From positions 1 through 48,795 of the forward strand of contig NZ_JAODNK010000236.1 in NCBI RefSeq assembly GCF_025465275.1: DNA of 48,795 bases, read 5' to 3'. The notes under the pieces were generated by a model that was not told the DNA's origin, did no database searches, and was given only the letters and a program-made list of their open reading frames with translations. Below, in pieces: positions 1 through 8,238 of this stretch (its first letter is position 1; every line of letters starts with the position of its first letter). The DNA comes from Nocardia sp. (lineage in GTDB: Bacteria; Actinomycetota; Actinomycetes; Mycobacteriales; Mycobacteriaceae). A program made the position numbers and the translations under genes.

Positions 1-15
1 GCTGAAAGTGACCTG

Positions 16-1206
16 GTGCGAGTAACTTGGGAACCGATGACCGCACTATTGGCCGAACGCGCCGCCGAAGTCGTGTACGCGGCACAACAGTTGCTCACAA
101 AGCGAATGGGTGCTGCGGTAAAGCTGAGCGATCCAATTGAACTCAGCGGCAGTGGTAGAACGACGGTGCTACGCGTGCGTGTAGCGGAGAACGCTTTCTC
201 ACTTCCGCGCACTCTCATAGTGAAGCAGGTACGCGGCAGCGCGCAGGAACGACGCACCGGGGGTATGGCGCCCGGTGTGGCCAGCATCGACTCCGCATTC
301 TTGCGTGAGGCGGTTTCCTACCAATTCACCACGGCGCTCGGGCGCGACCACAGACCCGGGGCCTACCTACTCGGCTACAGCCTGCCCGATCGGTTGCTCA
401 TCCTCAGCGACCTCGGGGAGAACACCTCGCTCACGGCCGTATTGCAGGCCGGGGCCGAGCCGGCCGGGCGTAATTCGCTCATGGCATTCGCGCAGGCACT
501 GGGTCGCATGCACGCTGCCACCGTCGGTCGCGAGGCCGATTTTGTCGCCCTGCTACGCCGCGTCGACGTGGTGCATCGGGTGGACGGCATTGCCCAGCAG
601 GCCGAATCCTCGGTCTCCGATGTCCCCGTCATGCTGCAGCACGAGCTCGGCATAGAGGTTCCCGGCGAGATCGCCGAACGCATCGTTCGTGGTAACCGCT
701 TGTTCTCCGCCGGGCGTTATCGGGCCTTCAGCCCGTCCGATCTGTGCCCGGACAATGTCATCCTCAATGACGAGGGCGCTCGTTTCCTGGACTACGAGTG
801 GGGTGGCTTCCGTGATGCCACTCTCGACATCGCCTACGCGCTGGTCTCTTTCCCCGGCTGTCTCTGCGACTTCGAGCTCTCCCGGGAACGTGCCCGGCAG
901 ATGGTCGAGGCGTGGCGCTCGGAAGTGGTCGCGGTCTGGCCCGCGCTCGCCGATGACAATGTGCTCAACGAGCGCATTCTCGAGGCGCGGCTGATCTGGG
1001 TCTGGCTCTCCACCTACTGGTTCCTGCCCGCGGACCACACCCGCATTGCGGCGGCTCGCGAGCACGGACTGTCGATTCCGCGGTCGGCGGCGCTGATCAA
1101 CCGCTGGGCCGCTCTCGCCGAGGACGCCCGCTGCACGGGTGACGATTCGCTCGGCGACTTCGCCGAGCACGTCTCGGCGACTCTCGAAGAGCACTGGGAA
1201 GAATAG
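16..1206 (+). CDS. APH-fold phosphotransferase family protein
   Basis: Probable small-molecule kinase of the aminoglycoside/choline/homoserine phosphotransferase fold; the substrate cannot be read from sequence. The catalytic loop is visible near residues 238-247 as PSDLCPDN, matching the family pattern HxDxxPxN but with the usual His replaced by Pro, while the catalytic Asp and the Asn are kept. The metal-binding segment follows as FLDYEWGG near residue 256. At 396 aa it is a little longer than typical members. The frame opens with GTG at 16; an ATG at 37 is an equally plausible start. It is followed by a strong palindromic terminator and so looks monocistronic. It could be an antibiotic-modifying enzyme, but nothing here supports a specific drug. 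Confidence 0.72.
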   Translation: MRVTWEPMTALLAERAAEVVYAAQQLLTKRMGAAVKLSDPIELSGSGRTTVLRVRVAENAFSLPRTLIVKQVRGSAQERRTGGMAPGVASIDSAFLREAVSYQFTTALGRDHRPGAYLLGYSLPDRLLILSDLGENTSLTAVLQAGAEPAGRNSLMAFAQALGRMHAATVGREADFVALLRRVDVVHRVDGIAQQAESSVSDVPVMLQHELGIEVPGEIAERIVRGNRLFSAGRYRAFSPSDLCPDNVILNDEGARFLDYEWGGFRDATLDIAYALVSFPGCLCDFELSRERARQMVEAWRSEVVAVWPALADDNVLNERILEARLIWVWLSTYWFLPADHTRIAAAREHGLSIPRSAALINRWAALAEDARCTGDDSLGDFAEHVSATLEEHWEE

Positions 1207-1216
1207 ATTCGATTCG

Positions 1217-1258
1217 ACGAGCAAGGCCGGGATCCGCGCGGATCCCGGCCTTGCTCGT
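1217..1258. terminator. Perfect 42-bp palindrome, likely terminator
   Basis: Two 21-nt arms abut with no spacer around a GATCCGCGCGGATC core. It lies 10 nt after the phosphotransferase stop and ends 19 nt before the rarA -10 box. Only a short T run follows, as is usual for actinobacterial intrinsic terminators. Confidence 0.75.
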
Positions 1259-1277
1259 TCCTGTCGTGGGCGGGCGG

Positions 1278-1283
1278 TACGGT
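1278..1283 (+). promoter_or_regulatory. rarA -10 box, leaderless type
   Basis: TACGGT (TANNNT) ends 6 nt before the GTG at 1290. No Shine-Dalgarno sequence is present, which fits a transcript that begins at the start codon. Confidence 0.5.
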
Positions 1284-1289
1284 CGCGTG

Positions 1290-2639
1290 GTGAGTGACGG
1301 GTTGTTCGAAGCGCCAGGGATGGAGGACGTGTCCGACGAGTTCGAGGCGCTGCCGCCGGCGGGCCGCGAGGGATTCGCGCCGCTGGCCGTGCGTATGCGC
1401 CCGAGAAATCTGGACGAGGTGGTGGGCCAAGAGCATCTGCTCGGTCCCGGCTCGCCACTGCGCCGGCTCATCGAGGGTTCCGGTGCGGCTTCCGTGCTGC
1501 TCTACGGGCCGCCGGGAACCGGTAAGACGACCCTCGCCTCGCTCATCTCGCAGTCCACCGGTCGCCGCTTCGAAGCGCTCTCGGCGTTGTCCGCCGGAGT
1601 GAAGGAGGTGCGCGGGGTCATCGATCTTGCCCGCCGCCGGCTCACCGTGGGTGAGCAGACCGTGCTCTTCATCGATGAGGTGCACCGCTTTTCGAAGACC
1701 CAGCAGGACGCACTGCTGGCCGCGGTCGAGAACCGCATTGTGCTGCTGGTCGGCGCGACCACCGAGAACCCGTCCTTCTCGGTGGTATCCCCGCTGCTGT
1801 CCCGCTCGCTCGTACTGCAGCTGACGTCCTTGTCCGAGGACGATATTCGCACCGTGCTCACCCGCGCCATCGAAGATCCGCGCGGTCTCGCGGGCGAATA
1901 CGAGGTGACCGGTGCCGCGCTCGACCACATCGTGCGCATTGCGGGCGGCGATGCCCGGCGCGCGCTCACGGCCTTGGAGGCGTCCGCCGAATCCTCGCTC
2001 GACGGCACCGTGGGCGTGGAGCTCGTCGAGGCCAGTGTCGACAAGGCGGCGGTCCGCTACGACCGCGCCGGTGACCAGCACTACGACGTCATCAGCGCTT
2101 TCATCAAATCCCTGCGCGGTTCCGATGTGGACGCCGCCCTGCACTACCTCGCCCGCATGATCAGCGCGGGCGAGGATCCGCGATTCATCGCCCGCCGCTT
2201 GATGATTCAGGCCAGCGAAGAGGTCGGCATGGCCGACCCCACCGCCCTGCAAACCGCCGTGGCGGCAGCCCAGGTCGTGCAACTTGTGGGTATGCCCGAG
2301 GCCCAGCTGGCCCTCGCCCACGCCACCATCCACATCGCCACCGCCCCCAAATCCGGTGCGGTCGTGAAGGGGATCGGCGCAGCCATGGCCGATATCCGCG
2401 CAGGCAAAGCCGGTGCGGTGCCGCCGCATCTGCGTGACGGCCACTACCCGGGCGCCGCCGCCCTGGGCAGCGCCCAGGGCTACAAGTACCCGCATGATCA
2501 CCCGGATGGTGTTCTCGCACAACAGTATCCACCCGACGAACTCGTCGGCACGGACTACTACAACCCCACCGACCACGGCTATGAACGTGAAATAGGCCCC
2601 CGCGTCACCAAACTCCGCCGCATAATCCGCAGTCAGTAG
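1290..2639 (+). CDS. rarA: Replication-associated recombination protein A (RarA/MgsA AAA+ ATPase)
   Basis: Clamp-loader-like AAA+ ATPase that acts at stalled replication forks in the cytoplasm. The N-terminus APLAVRMRPRNLDEVVGQEHLL is characteristic. Walker A GPPGTGKT lies near residues 73-80 and Walker B LFIDEVHRF near 126-134. Sensor and lid regions follow, and the C-terminal half has the conserved MgsA segments (SAFIKSLRGSD, ARRLMIQASEE, LRDGHYPGA). At 449 aa it is full length. GTG at 1290 is chosen because the protein then begins VSDGLFEAPG, as in mycobacterial RarA, and because a leaderless -10 box sits just upstream; a longer TTG start at 1251 would lie inside the terminator palindrome. 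In M. tuberculosis the gene is also found a few genes from alaS. Confidence 0.95.
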   Translation: MSDGLFEAPGMEDVSDEFEALPPAGREGFAPLAVRMRPRNLDEVVGQEHLLGPGSPLRRLIEGSGAASVLLYGPPGTGKTTLASLISQSTGRRFEALSALSAGVKEVRGVIDLARRRLTVGEQTVLFIDEVHRFSKTQQDALLAAVENRIVLLVGATTENPSFSVVSPLLSRSLVLQLTSLSEDDIRTVLTRAIEDPRGLAGEYEVTGAALDHIVRIAGGDARRALTALEASAESSLDGTVGVELVEASVDKAAVRYDRAGDQHYDVISAFIKSLRGSDVDAALHYLARMISAGEDPRFIARRLMIQASEEVGMADPTALQTAVAAAQVVQLVGMPEAQLALAHATIHIATAPKSGAVVKGIGAAMADIRAGKAGAVPPHLRDGHYPGAAALGSAQGYKYPHDHPDGVLAQQYPPDELVGTDYYNPTDHGYEREIGPRVTKLRRIIRSQ

Positions 2640-2757
2640 CAGAGTTCCTGCGTGTCGCGGTGCGAGTCGATCTGAAACGATGGCTACACGCCACACTGGG
2701 GAAATAGGGTAGTCCGTGTCGGTGAATCCACGGCCCCCAGTAGAACGGAGGGATTCG

Positions 2758-3342
2758 GTGACAGCTATGGCGGATCGACCACAGATGCTTGTCGAGGATT
2801 TCGAAGAACTCGCGCGTCTAGCGCGTCGCGCCGGCGAGGGGATCAAGCTCGAATTCATCTACGGCAAGTTGGGGGCGAAGCCGGTGCCGGACGGCGATCA
2901 CGTCGAGATCATCCAGTGGTTGATCAGGCACTTCATTCTGAGCAGACCGGATCTGTCCATGTACCCGGGCACCGAGCTGAAGGTGGAGGCATATCGAGGT
3001 GGTCGTGCGATTCCCGACGGGATTCTCGCGCCCATCCGCTCCTTCACCGGTCAGCCGGTGTGGAAGAACCCCGACCCGGTACTGATGGTGGTCGAGGTGA
3101 CATCCTTCGATTCCGATACGGATCGACGCGATCGGGTGGAGAAGCCTCGTGCGTACGCCGAAACCGGCATCCCTGTCTATCTTTTGATCGACAGGGATGC
3201 CTGCGAGGTCTTCGTCTACAGCCGCCCAGTGCACGGTGTGTACTCCTCGATCAGCCGGCTGCCGTTCGGTGAGCAGGTCGTTTTGCCGGCTCCCGTCGAT
3301 TTCACGTTGGATACCGAGCCGTTGAAGGAGTGGGTTCGCTGA
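2758..3342 (+). CDS. Uma2 family (DUF820) putative endonuclease
   Basis: PD-(D/E)XK-fold protein of the Uma2/DUF820 group, 194 aa. The likely nuclease core runs PDGIL (near residue 87), VVEVTS (near 112), then a Lys-containing helix and YLLIDRD (near 141), matching the D..ExK-type arrangement of this family. Members are often annotated as putative restriction endonucleases, but the biological role is unknown and they are usually solitary, as here. GTG at 2758 is chosen because a GGAGGG Shine-Dalgarno sequence lies 5 nt upstream; an in-frame GTG at 2716 lacks one. No methyltransferase neighbour is present. Confidence 0.8.
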   Translation: MTAMADRPQMLVEDFEELARLARRAGEGIKLEFIYGKLGAKPVPDGDHVEIIQWLIRHFILSRPDLSMYPGTELKVEAYRGGRAIPDGILAPIRSFTGQPVWKNPDPVLMVVEVTSFDSDTDRRDRVEKPRAYAETGIPVYLLIDRDACEVFVYSRPVHGVYSSISRLPFGEQVVLPAPVDFTLDTEPLKEWVR

Positions 3343-3352
3343 CTGCGAGTGC

Positions 3353-4132
3353 TCAGCCGGCGAGGCGGATGATGGCGAAGCGGGCGCCTTGCGGATCGCT
3401 GAGGATGGCGAAGCGGCCGATGGTCATATCGGTCGGAGGTACGGCGACGGTGCCACCGAGTTCGGCGGTCTTCGCCGCGATGGCGTCGGCGTCGCTCACC
3501 GCGAAGTAGTTCATCCAGTGGGCGGGTACGTCGGCCGGCCAGTTGTCGTCCATCTGCATCATGCCCGCGATGGAGTTTCCGCCGACCTTGAACTCGGTGT
3601 AGGTGGTGCTGCCGAACTCGGCGGTCGAGCTCTCCCAGCCGAAGACCTCGGCGTAGAAAGCCTTGGCGGGGTCGATATTCCGGCAGTTGAGTTCACTCCA
3701 GCACCAGCTGTTCGGCTCATTGGCGACTCCCGCGCCCTTGAAGCCGTACGGTTGCCACCCGGCGATGACCGCGCCCTGCGTATCGGCGAAGACGACCATC
3801 CGGCCCTGCTCGGGCACATCCATGGGTTCCATGAACAGCGTGCCGCCCGCGGCTTGTACGGCCTTGGCGGTGGCATCGGCGTCGAGCACATTGACGTAGG
3901 TGGTCCAGGCGGGCGGCTGGCCCGGATTCATGATCGTCATGGCGGCGGCCACCTCGCCACCGGCATCACCGGGAAGGCTGAACATGGTGTACCCGCCGTA
4001 CTGCGGATCGGGGGAGACGTCGGCGTGCCAGCCGAAGATATCGGTGTAAAAGTTCTTGGCGGCGTCGATATCGGGGGTGGCGAGGTCCACCCAATTGGGT
4101 ACTCCCGGTTCGTACGAGCTCATGTGCGGCAT
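3353..4132 (-). CDS. VOC family protein (tandem glyoxalase-like domains)
   Basis: Two vicinal-oxygen-chelate domains in tandem, about residues 10-125 and 140-258. Each begins with the typical W-x-DL/EL....D...A..FY...FGW segment (NWVDLATPDIDAAKNFYTDIFGW; CWSELNCRNIDPAKAFYAEVFGW) and ends with DPQGA or DTQGA. This architecture is common in actinobacterial glyoxalase/bleomycin-resistance-like proteins of unknown substrate. ATG at 4132 is preferred, with GAGGAG at good spacing; an in-frame ATG at 4123 is the alternative. Length is 259 aa. The 3' end lies 10 nt from the convergent Uma2 gene. Confidence 0.85.
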   Translation of the reverse strand: MPHMSSYEPGVPNWVDLATPDIDAAKNFYTDIFGWHADVSPDPQYGGYTMFSLPGDAGGEVAAAMTIMNPGQPPAWTTYVNVLDADATAKAVQAAGGTLFMEPMDVPEQGRMVVFADTQGAVIAGWQPYGFKGAGVANEPNSWCWSELNCRNIDPAKAFYAEVFGWESSTAEFGSTTYTEFKVGGNSIAGMMQMDDNWPADVPAHWMNYFAVSDADAIAAKTAELGGTVAVPPTDMTIGRFAILSDPQGARFAIIRLAG

Positions 4133-4161
4133 GGCCGACTCCTCTCGGGGCGGAAGGTGCC

Positions 4162-4194
4162 GGCTCGCGGCCCACTGAGCCGACACCGCGAGCC
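4162..4194. terminator. Inverted repeat between acetyltransferase and VOC genes
   Basis: Nine-bp perfect arms GGCTCGCGG and CCGCGAGCC with a 15-nt loop. On the minus strand it lies downstream of the acetyltransferase stop and upstream of the VOC start, so it is either a weak terminator or part of the VOC leader. Confidence 0.4.
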
Positions 4195-4259
4195 TAGAAC
4201 TCGCCACCGACCTTGTCCGGTTATCGACCGAACTCGTCGTGTGACCGGGCGGTCTCGAT

Positions 4260-4922
4260 TCAGTCTGTGAGGAGGCCGTTTTCGCGGGCGATCTGTCCGA
4301 TCTCCTTCGGGGTGCCCGCCATGATGACGCGGACGTGTTCGGTGACGAGTTCGATGGGCCAGTTCCACCAGGCCGCGCGCAACAGCAGGTCCACCTCGGT
4401 ATCGCTGAAGCGCTGCTTGACCGGCTTGGCCGGATTGCCGCCGAAGATCGTGTACGGCGGGACATCGGCGGTGACAACCGAGCCGGTGGCGATGATCGCG
4501 CCGTCGCCGATGCGCACGCCGGGCATGATCAGCGAGTTGTAGCCGAACCACACGTCATTGCCGACCACGGTGTCGCCCTTGCTCGGGATCGACGTGATGA
4601 TGTCCATGGTCTGCTCGGCCCAGGTGCCGCCGAAGATGGTGAAGGGGAAGGTGGAAACGCCCGCGGTGGCGTGATTGGCGCCGGCCATGATGAAGCGGGT
4701 GCCGGTGGCGAGGGCGCAGAACTTGCCGATGATCAGCTTTTCGGGGCCGAAGGCGTAGAGGACGTTATTGGCCTCGAATTCCGTCGCCGCGACGGGATCG
4801 TCGAAATAGCTGTAGTCGCCGACCTCGATGCCGGCCGAGGTGATGTGCGGTTTCAGATAGACGGTCCGGTCTGTGTGCGGCAGCGGGAACGGGGTCGATG
4901 GGTCCGGGATCACTATCACCAT
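4260..4922 (-). CDS. CatB/Vat-like xenobiotic O-acetyltransferase (hexapeptide repeat)
   Basis: Left-handed beta-helix acyltransferase of the CatB/streptogramin (Vat) group, which uses acetyl-CoA to acetylate hydroxyl groups. Visible are the hexapeptide repeats (IGKFCALATGTRFIMAGANHATAGVSTFPF and TVVGNDVWFGYNSLIMPGVRIGDGAIIATGSVVTADVPPYTIFGGNPAK) and the GANHAT segment that carries the catalytic His of the xenobiotic acetyltransferases. At 220 aa it has the standard length. Related genes can confer chloramphenicol or streptogramin resistance, but most chromosomal homologues have no shown drug activity. It is transcribed divergently from alaS, 68 nt away. ATG at 4922 is used; the second codon, GTG at 4919, sits 7 nt after a TACCAT motif and could be the true leaderless start. 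Confidence 0.87.
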   Translation of the reverse strand: MVIVIPDPSTPFPLPHTDRTVYLKPHITSAGIEVGDYSYFDDPVAATEFEANNVLYAFGPEKLIIGKFCALATGTRFIMAGANHATAGVSTFPFTIFGGTWAEQTMDIITSIPSKGDTVVGNDVWFGYNSLIMPGVRIGDGAIIATGSVVTADVPPYTIFGGNPAKPVKQRFSDTEVDLLLRAAWWNWPIELVTEHVRVIMAGTPKEIGQIARENGLLTD

Positions 4923-4976
4923 CGTGATGGTATCTATCGCCCGGTGGTCGGCGGAAACCCGCTGGACCGGGACCGG

Positions 4977-4982
4977 TAGGCT
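4977..4982 (+). promoter_or_regulatory. alaS -10 box, leaderless type
   Basis: TAGGCT ends 8 nt before the GTG of alaS at 4991, with no ribosome-binding site between. This spacing places the transcription start at or next to the start codon. Confidence 0.55.
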
Positions 4983-4990
4983 TGATATCT

Positions 4991-7657
4991 GTGCAGACCC
5001 ACGAGATTCGCCGACGCTTCCTGGAGCATTTCGTCCGTGCCGGACACACCGAGGTTCCCAGTGCCTCGCTGATCCTGGCCGACCCCAACCTGCTGTTCGT
5101 CAACGCAGGCATGGTCCAGTTCGTCCCGTATTTCCTCGGTCAGCAGACTCCGCCCTGGGCGCGAGCTACCAGCGTGCAGAAGTGCGTGCGCACCGGCGAT
5201 ATCGAGAATGTCGGCGTCACCACTCGCCACAACACCTTCTTCCAGATGGCCGGCAATTTCAGCTTCGGCGACTACTTCAAGCGGGAGGCCATCGCCTTCG
5301 CCTGGTCGCTGCTGACCGATAGCGTCGAGGACGGCGGCTACGGCTTCGACCCCGAAAAGCTGTGGGCCACCGTCTACCTCGATGACGACGAGGCCGAGCA
5401 GATCTGGCTCGAGCTCGGTATGCCGTCCGAGCGCATCCAGCGGCGCGGCATGGCCGACAACTACTGGTCCATGGGCATCCCCGGCCCGTGTGGCCCGTGC
5501 TCGGAGATCTACTTCGACCGTGGCCCCGAGTTCGGTATCGAGGGCGGCCCGGAGGCCGACGAGGATCGCTACCTCGAAATCTGGAACCTCGTGTTCATGC
5601 AGAACGAGCGTGGCGAGGGCCGGAGCAAGGACGACTTCGAGATCCTGGGCCCGCTGCCCAAGCAGAACATCGACACCGGCATGGGCATTGAGCGTGTCGC
5701 GTTCCTGCTGCAGGGTGTCGACAATGTCTACGAGACCGATCTGCTGCGCCCGATCATCACCAAGGCCGAGGAACTGACCGGCCGCAACTACGGTGTCGAG
5801 CACGCCGACGATGTGCGCTTCCGGGTCATCGCCGATCACGCCCGCACCGGCGCCATGCTGATTGCCGACGGCGTGAACCCGGGCAATGACGGCCGCGGCT
5901 ACGTGCTGCGCCGGCTGCTGCGGCGCATCGTCCGCTCGGCCCGCCTGCTCGGCGCGGACCAGCCGGTCATGGGCGAGTTCATGAAGGTCGTCAGCGAGCT
6001 CATGGCTCCGTCGTATCCGGAGCTGGCCACCGACTTCAAGCGCATCGAAACCGTGGCCGTCGGCGAGGAGAGCGCGTTCCTCCGCACGCTCACCACCGGC
6101 TCCAAGCTGTTCGACGATGCCGTCACCGAGGTACAGGCCCAGGGCGGCAAGACGATCAGCGGCACCGAGGCGTTCCTGCTGCACGACACCTTCGGCTTCC
6201 CGATCGACCTGACCCTGGAAATGGCTTCCGAGGCCGGGCTTTCGGTGGACGAAGAGGGTTTCCGCTCGCTCATGGCCGAGCAGCGCAAGCTCGCCAAGGA
6301 GGACGCGCAGTCCCGTAAGCACGCGCACGCGGATCTGACGATCTACAAGGAGTTCGTCGATCGCGGCGCCACCGAGTTCACCGGTTTCGATGAACTGTCC
6401 ACCGAGGCAACGGTTCTCGCGATCATCTCCGGTGGTGTGCGGGTACCGGTCGCCGAGATCGGGCAGGACGTCGAGGTCATTCTGAACCGCTCGCCGCTCT
6501 ACGCCGAATCCGGTGGCCAGATCGCTGATCGCGGCAGCCTCACCTCCTCGCATGCGATGAAGGCGCGTATCAACGATGTGCAGAAGATCGCCAAGAAGGT
6601 GTGGGTGCACAAGACCACGATCGAGGCCGGTCAGCTCGCCGAGGGCGATACCGTGCTCGCCGCCGTCGATCCGTCGTGGCGGCGCGGCGCGACCCAGGGG
6701 CACTCCGGCACGCATATGGTGCATGCCGCGTTGCGACAGGTGCTGGGCCCCAACGCCGTTCAGGCCGGTTCGCTCAACAAGCCGGGCTACCTGCGTTTCG
6801 ATTTCAATTGGCAGGGCGCGCTTTCGGAGGGGCAGAAGGCCGATATCGAGGCCATCTCCAATGATGCTGTGGCGGACGACTTCACGGTGAACACCTTCGT
6901 CACCGATCTGCCGTCGGCGAAGAAGATGGGCGCCATGGCGCTGTTCGGTGAGAACTACGGCGACGAGGTGCGCGTGGTGGAGATCGGCGGACCGTTCTCC
7001 ATGGAGCTCTGCGGTGGTACGCATGTGCAGCATTCCTCGCAGATCGGCCCGATCACCCTGCTGGGTGAATCGTCGGTCGGCTCGGGTGTGCGCCGCGTGG
7101 AAGCCTTTGTGGGCCTGGACTCCTACAAGTACCTGGCGAAGGAGCGCGCGCTGCTCGCCGGTGTGGCGTCCTCGCTGAAGGTGCCGTCGGAAGAGGTGCC
7201 GGGGCGGGTCGAGCAGCTGGTGGAGCGCCTCAAGGTTGCCGAGAAGGAACTCGAGCGCACCAAGGTCGCGGCCGTGCTGTCTCAGGCGGGCACGTTCGTG
7301 GACCAGGCGCAGCGCCTGGGCAAGGTGCTGCTGGTCGCGGCTGCCGCGCCGAAGGGCGTCGGTGCGGGCGATCTGCGCACCCTGGTCGTGGATATCAAGG
7401 GCCGCTTCGGTTCCGAGCCCGCCATTGTGGTGCTGCTCGGCAATGACGAGGGCAAGGTGCCGTTTGTGGTCGCGGTGACCAGGGCCGCGCAGGATCTCGG
7501 CGTCAAGGCCGGTGACCTGGTCGCCGCCTTCGGGCCCAGCATCAATGGCCGTGGTGGCGGTAAGGCGGAGATGGCGCAGGGCGCGGGCTCGGATCCGTCC
7601 GGTATCGAGGCCGGACTGGCGGCCGTGCGGGCGCAGGTGGCCGAGCTCGCCGGCTGA
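4991..7657 (+). CDS. alaS: Alanyl-tRNA synthetase
   Basis: Class II aminoacyl-tRNA synthetase charging tRNA-Ala. The N-terminus MQTHEIRRRFLEHFVRAGHTEVPSASL is nearly identical in style to mycobacterial AlaS, which fixes the GTG start at 4991. The catalytic core covers about residues 1-450. The editing domain has the zinc-binding HxxxH in GHSGTHMVH (His571, His575) and CGGTH (Cys674, His678). A DHHA1/C-Ala domain ends with the Gly-rich GRGGGKAEMAQGAG segment. Length is 888 aa, full size. It is the first gene of a tight operon: its TGA overlaps the ruvX ATG by one base (TGATG). Confidence 0.97.
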   Translation: MQTHEIRRRFLEHFVRAGHTEVPSASLILADPNLLFVNAGMVQFVPYFLGQQTPPWARATSVQKCVRTGDIENVGVTTRHNTFFQMAGNFSFGDYFKREAIAFAWSLLTDSVEDGGYGFDPEKLWATVYLDDDEAEQIWLELGMPSERIQRRGMADNYWSMGIPGPCGPCSEIYFDRGPEFGIEGGPEADEDRYLEIWNLVFMQNERGEGRSKDDFEILGPLPKQNIDTGMGIERVAFLLQGVDNVYETDLLRPIITKAEELTGRNYGVEHADDVRFRVIADHARTGAMLIADGVNPGNDGRGYVLRRLLRRIVRSARLLGADQPVMGEFMKVVSELMAPSYPELATDFKRIETVAVGEESAFLRTLTTGSKLFDDAVTEVQAQGGKTISGTEAFLLHDTFGFPIDLTLEMASEAGLSVDEEGFRSLMAEQRKLAKEDAQSRKHAHADLTIYKEFVDRGATEFTGFDELSTEATVLAIISGGVRVPVAEIGQDVEVILNRSPLYAESGGQIADRGSLTSSHAMKARINDVQKIAKKVWVHKTTIEAGQLAEGDTVLAAVDPSWRRGATQGHSGTHMVHAALRQVLGPNAVQAGSLNKPGYLRFDFNWQGALSEGQKADIEAISNDAVADDFTVNTFVTDLPSAKKMGAMALFGENYGDEVRVVEIGGPFSMELCGGTHVQHSSQIGPITLLGESSVGSGVRRVEAFVGLDSYKYLAKERALLAGVASSLKVPSEEVPGRVEQLVERLKVAEKELERTKVAAVLSQAGTFVDQAQRLGKVLLVAAAAPKGVGAGDLRTLVVDIKGRFGSEPAIVVLLGNDEGKVPFVVAVTRAAQDLGVKAGDLVAAFGPSINGRGGGKAEMAQGAGSDPSGIEAGLAAVRAQVAELAG

Positions 7658-8238
7658 TGTCCCATTCCGAACACTCGGACAGCCCGGGCGTCGGCGGCGA
7701 CGCCCGGACCCCTGCCGAAAACGCGGGGTATCCCGTGGACCGGCCCACCCCCGCGGGCGATCCGGGTCGTGGCCGGCGGATCAGCCTCGATGTCGGCACC
7801 GTCCGCATCGGTGTCGCCTCCAGTGACCCGGACGGTATTCTCGCCACCCCGGTGGAGACGGTGCCCAAGGCGAAAAAGGTCGCGCCCGGCACCCTCTCAC
7901 CCGATCTCGCGCGAATTGCCGAGATTGTGCGGGAGTACGAGGCCGTCGAGGTGATCGTCGGCCTGCCGCGCACCTTGCGCGGCGAGAGCGGCTCTTCGGC
8001 TAAGCTGGCGGCCACCTTCGCGGGGCGTTTGCGGACCCTGGTCGCTCCGATCCCGGTGCGACTTTCCGACGAACGTTTGACTACGGTGTCTGCTGCACGG
8101 GCGTTGCGGGACAGTGGAGTTCGCGCGCGCGGGCAGCGGCAGGTCATCGATCAGGCGGCCGCCGTGTCGATCCTGCAAGGTTGGTTGGACGAACGGAGTG
8201 CAGCATTGAAGCCGCGCGGTGATGGTGATCTTGCATGA
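7657..8238 (+). CDS. ruvX: RuvX/YqgF family Holliday junction resolvase-like protein
   Basis: RNase H-fold protein of the YqgF family, proposed to act in 16S rRNA 5'-end processing or as a Holliday junction resolvase. The first catalytic Asp is Asp45 in SLDVGTVRIGVA. The second motif VIVGLPRTLRGESG and the third near SDERLTTVSA and DQAAAVSILQ are all present. It is 193 aa because of a ~40-residue disordered N-terminal extension, common in mycobacterial homologues. The start overlaps alaS by one base, and the stop overlaps the mltG start as ATGA, so translation is probably coupled. Confidence 0.92.
   Translation: MSHSEHSDSPGVGGDARTPAENAGYPVDRPTPAGDPGRGRRISLDVGTVRIGVASSDPDGILATPVETVPKAKKVAPGTLSPDLARIAEIVREYEAVEVIVGLPRTLRGESGSSAKLAATFAGRLRTLVAPIPVRLSDERLTTVSAARALRDSGVRARGQRQVIDQAAAVSILQGWLDERSAALKPRGDGDLA

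Noticed and set aside
2716..2757. Upstream GTG start for the Uma2 protein
   Set aside because: No Shine-Dalgarno sequence there, while GGAGGG precedes GTG 2758 at ideal spacing.
4934..7033. 699-codon minus-strand open frame
   Set aside because: Antisense shadow of alaS with no recognisable motif; AlaS motifs are continuous on the plus strand.
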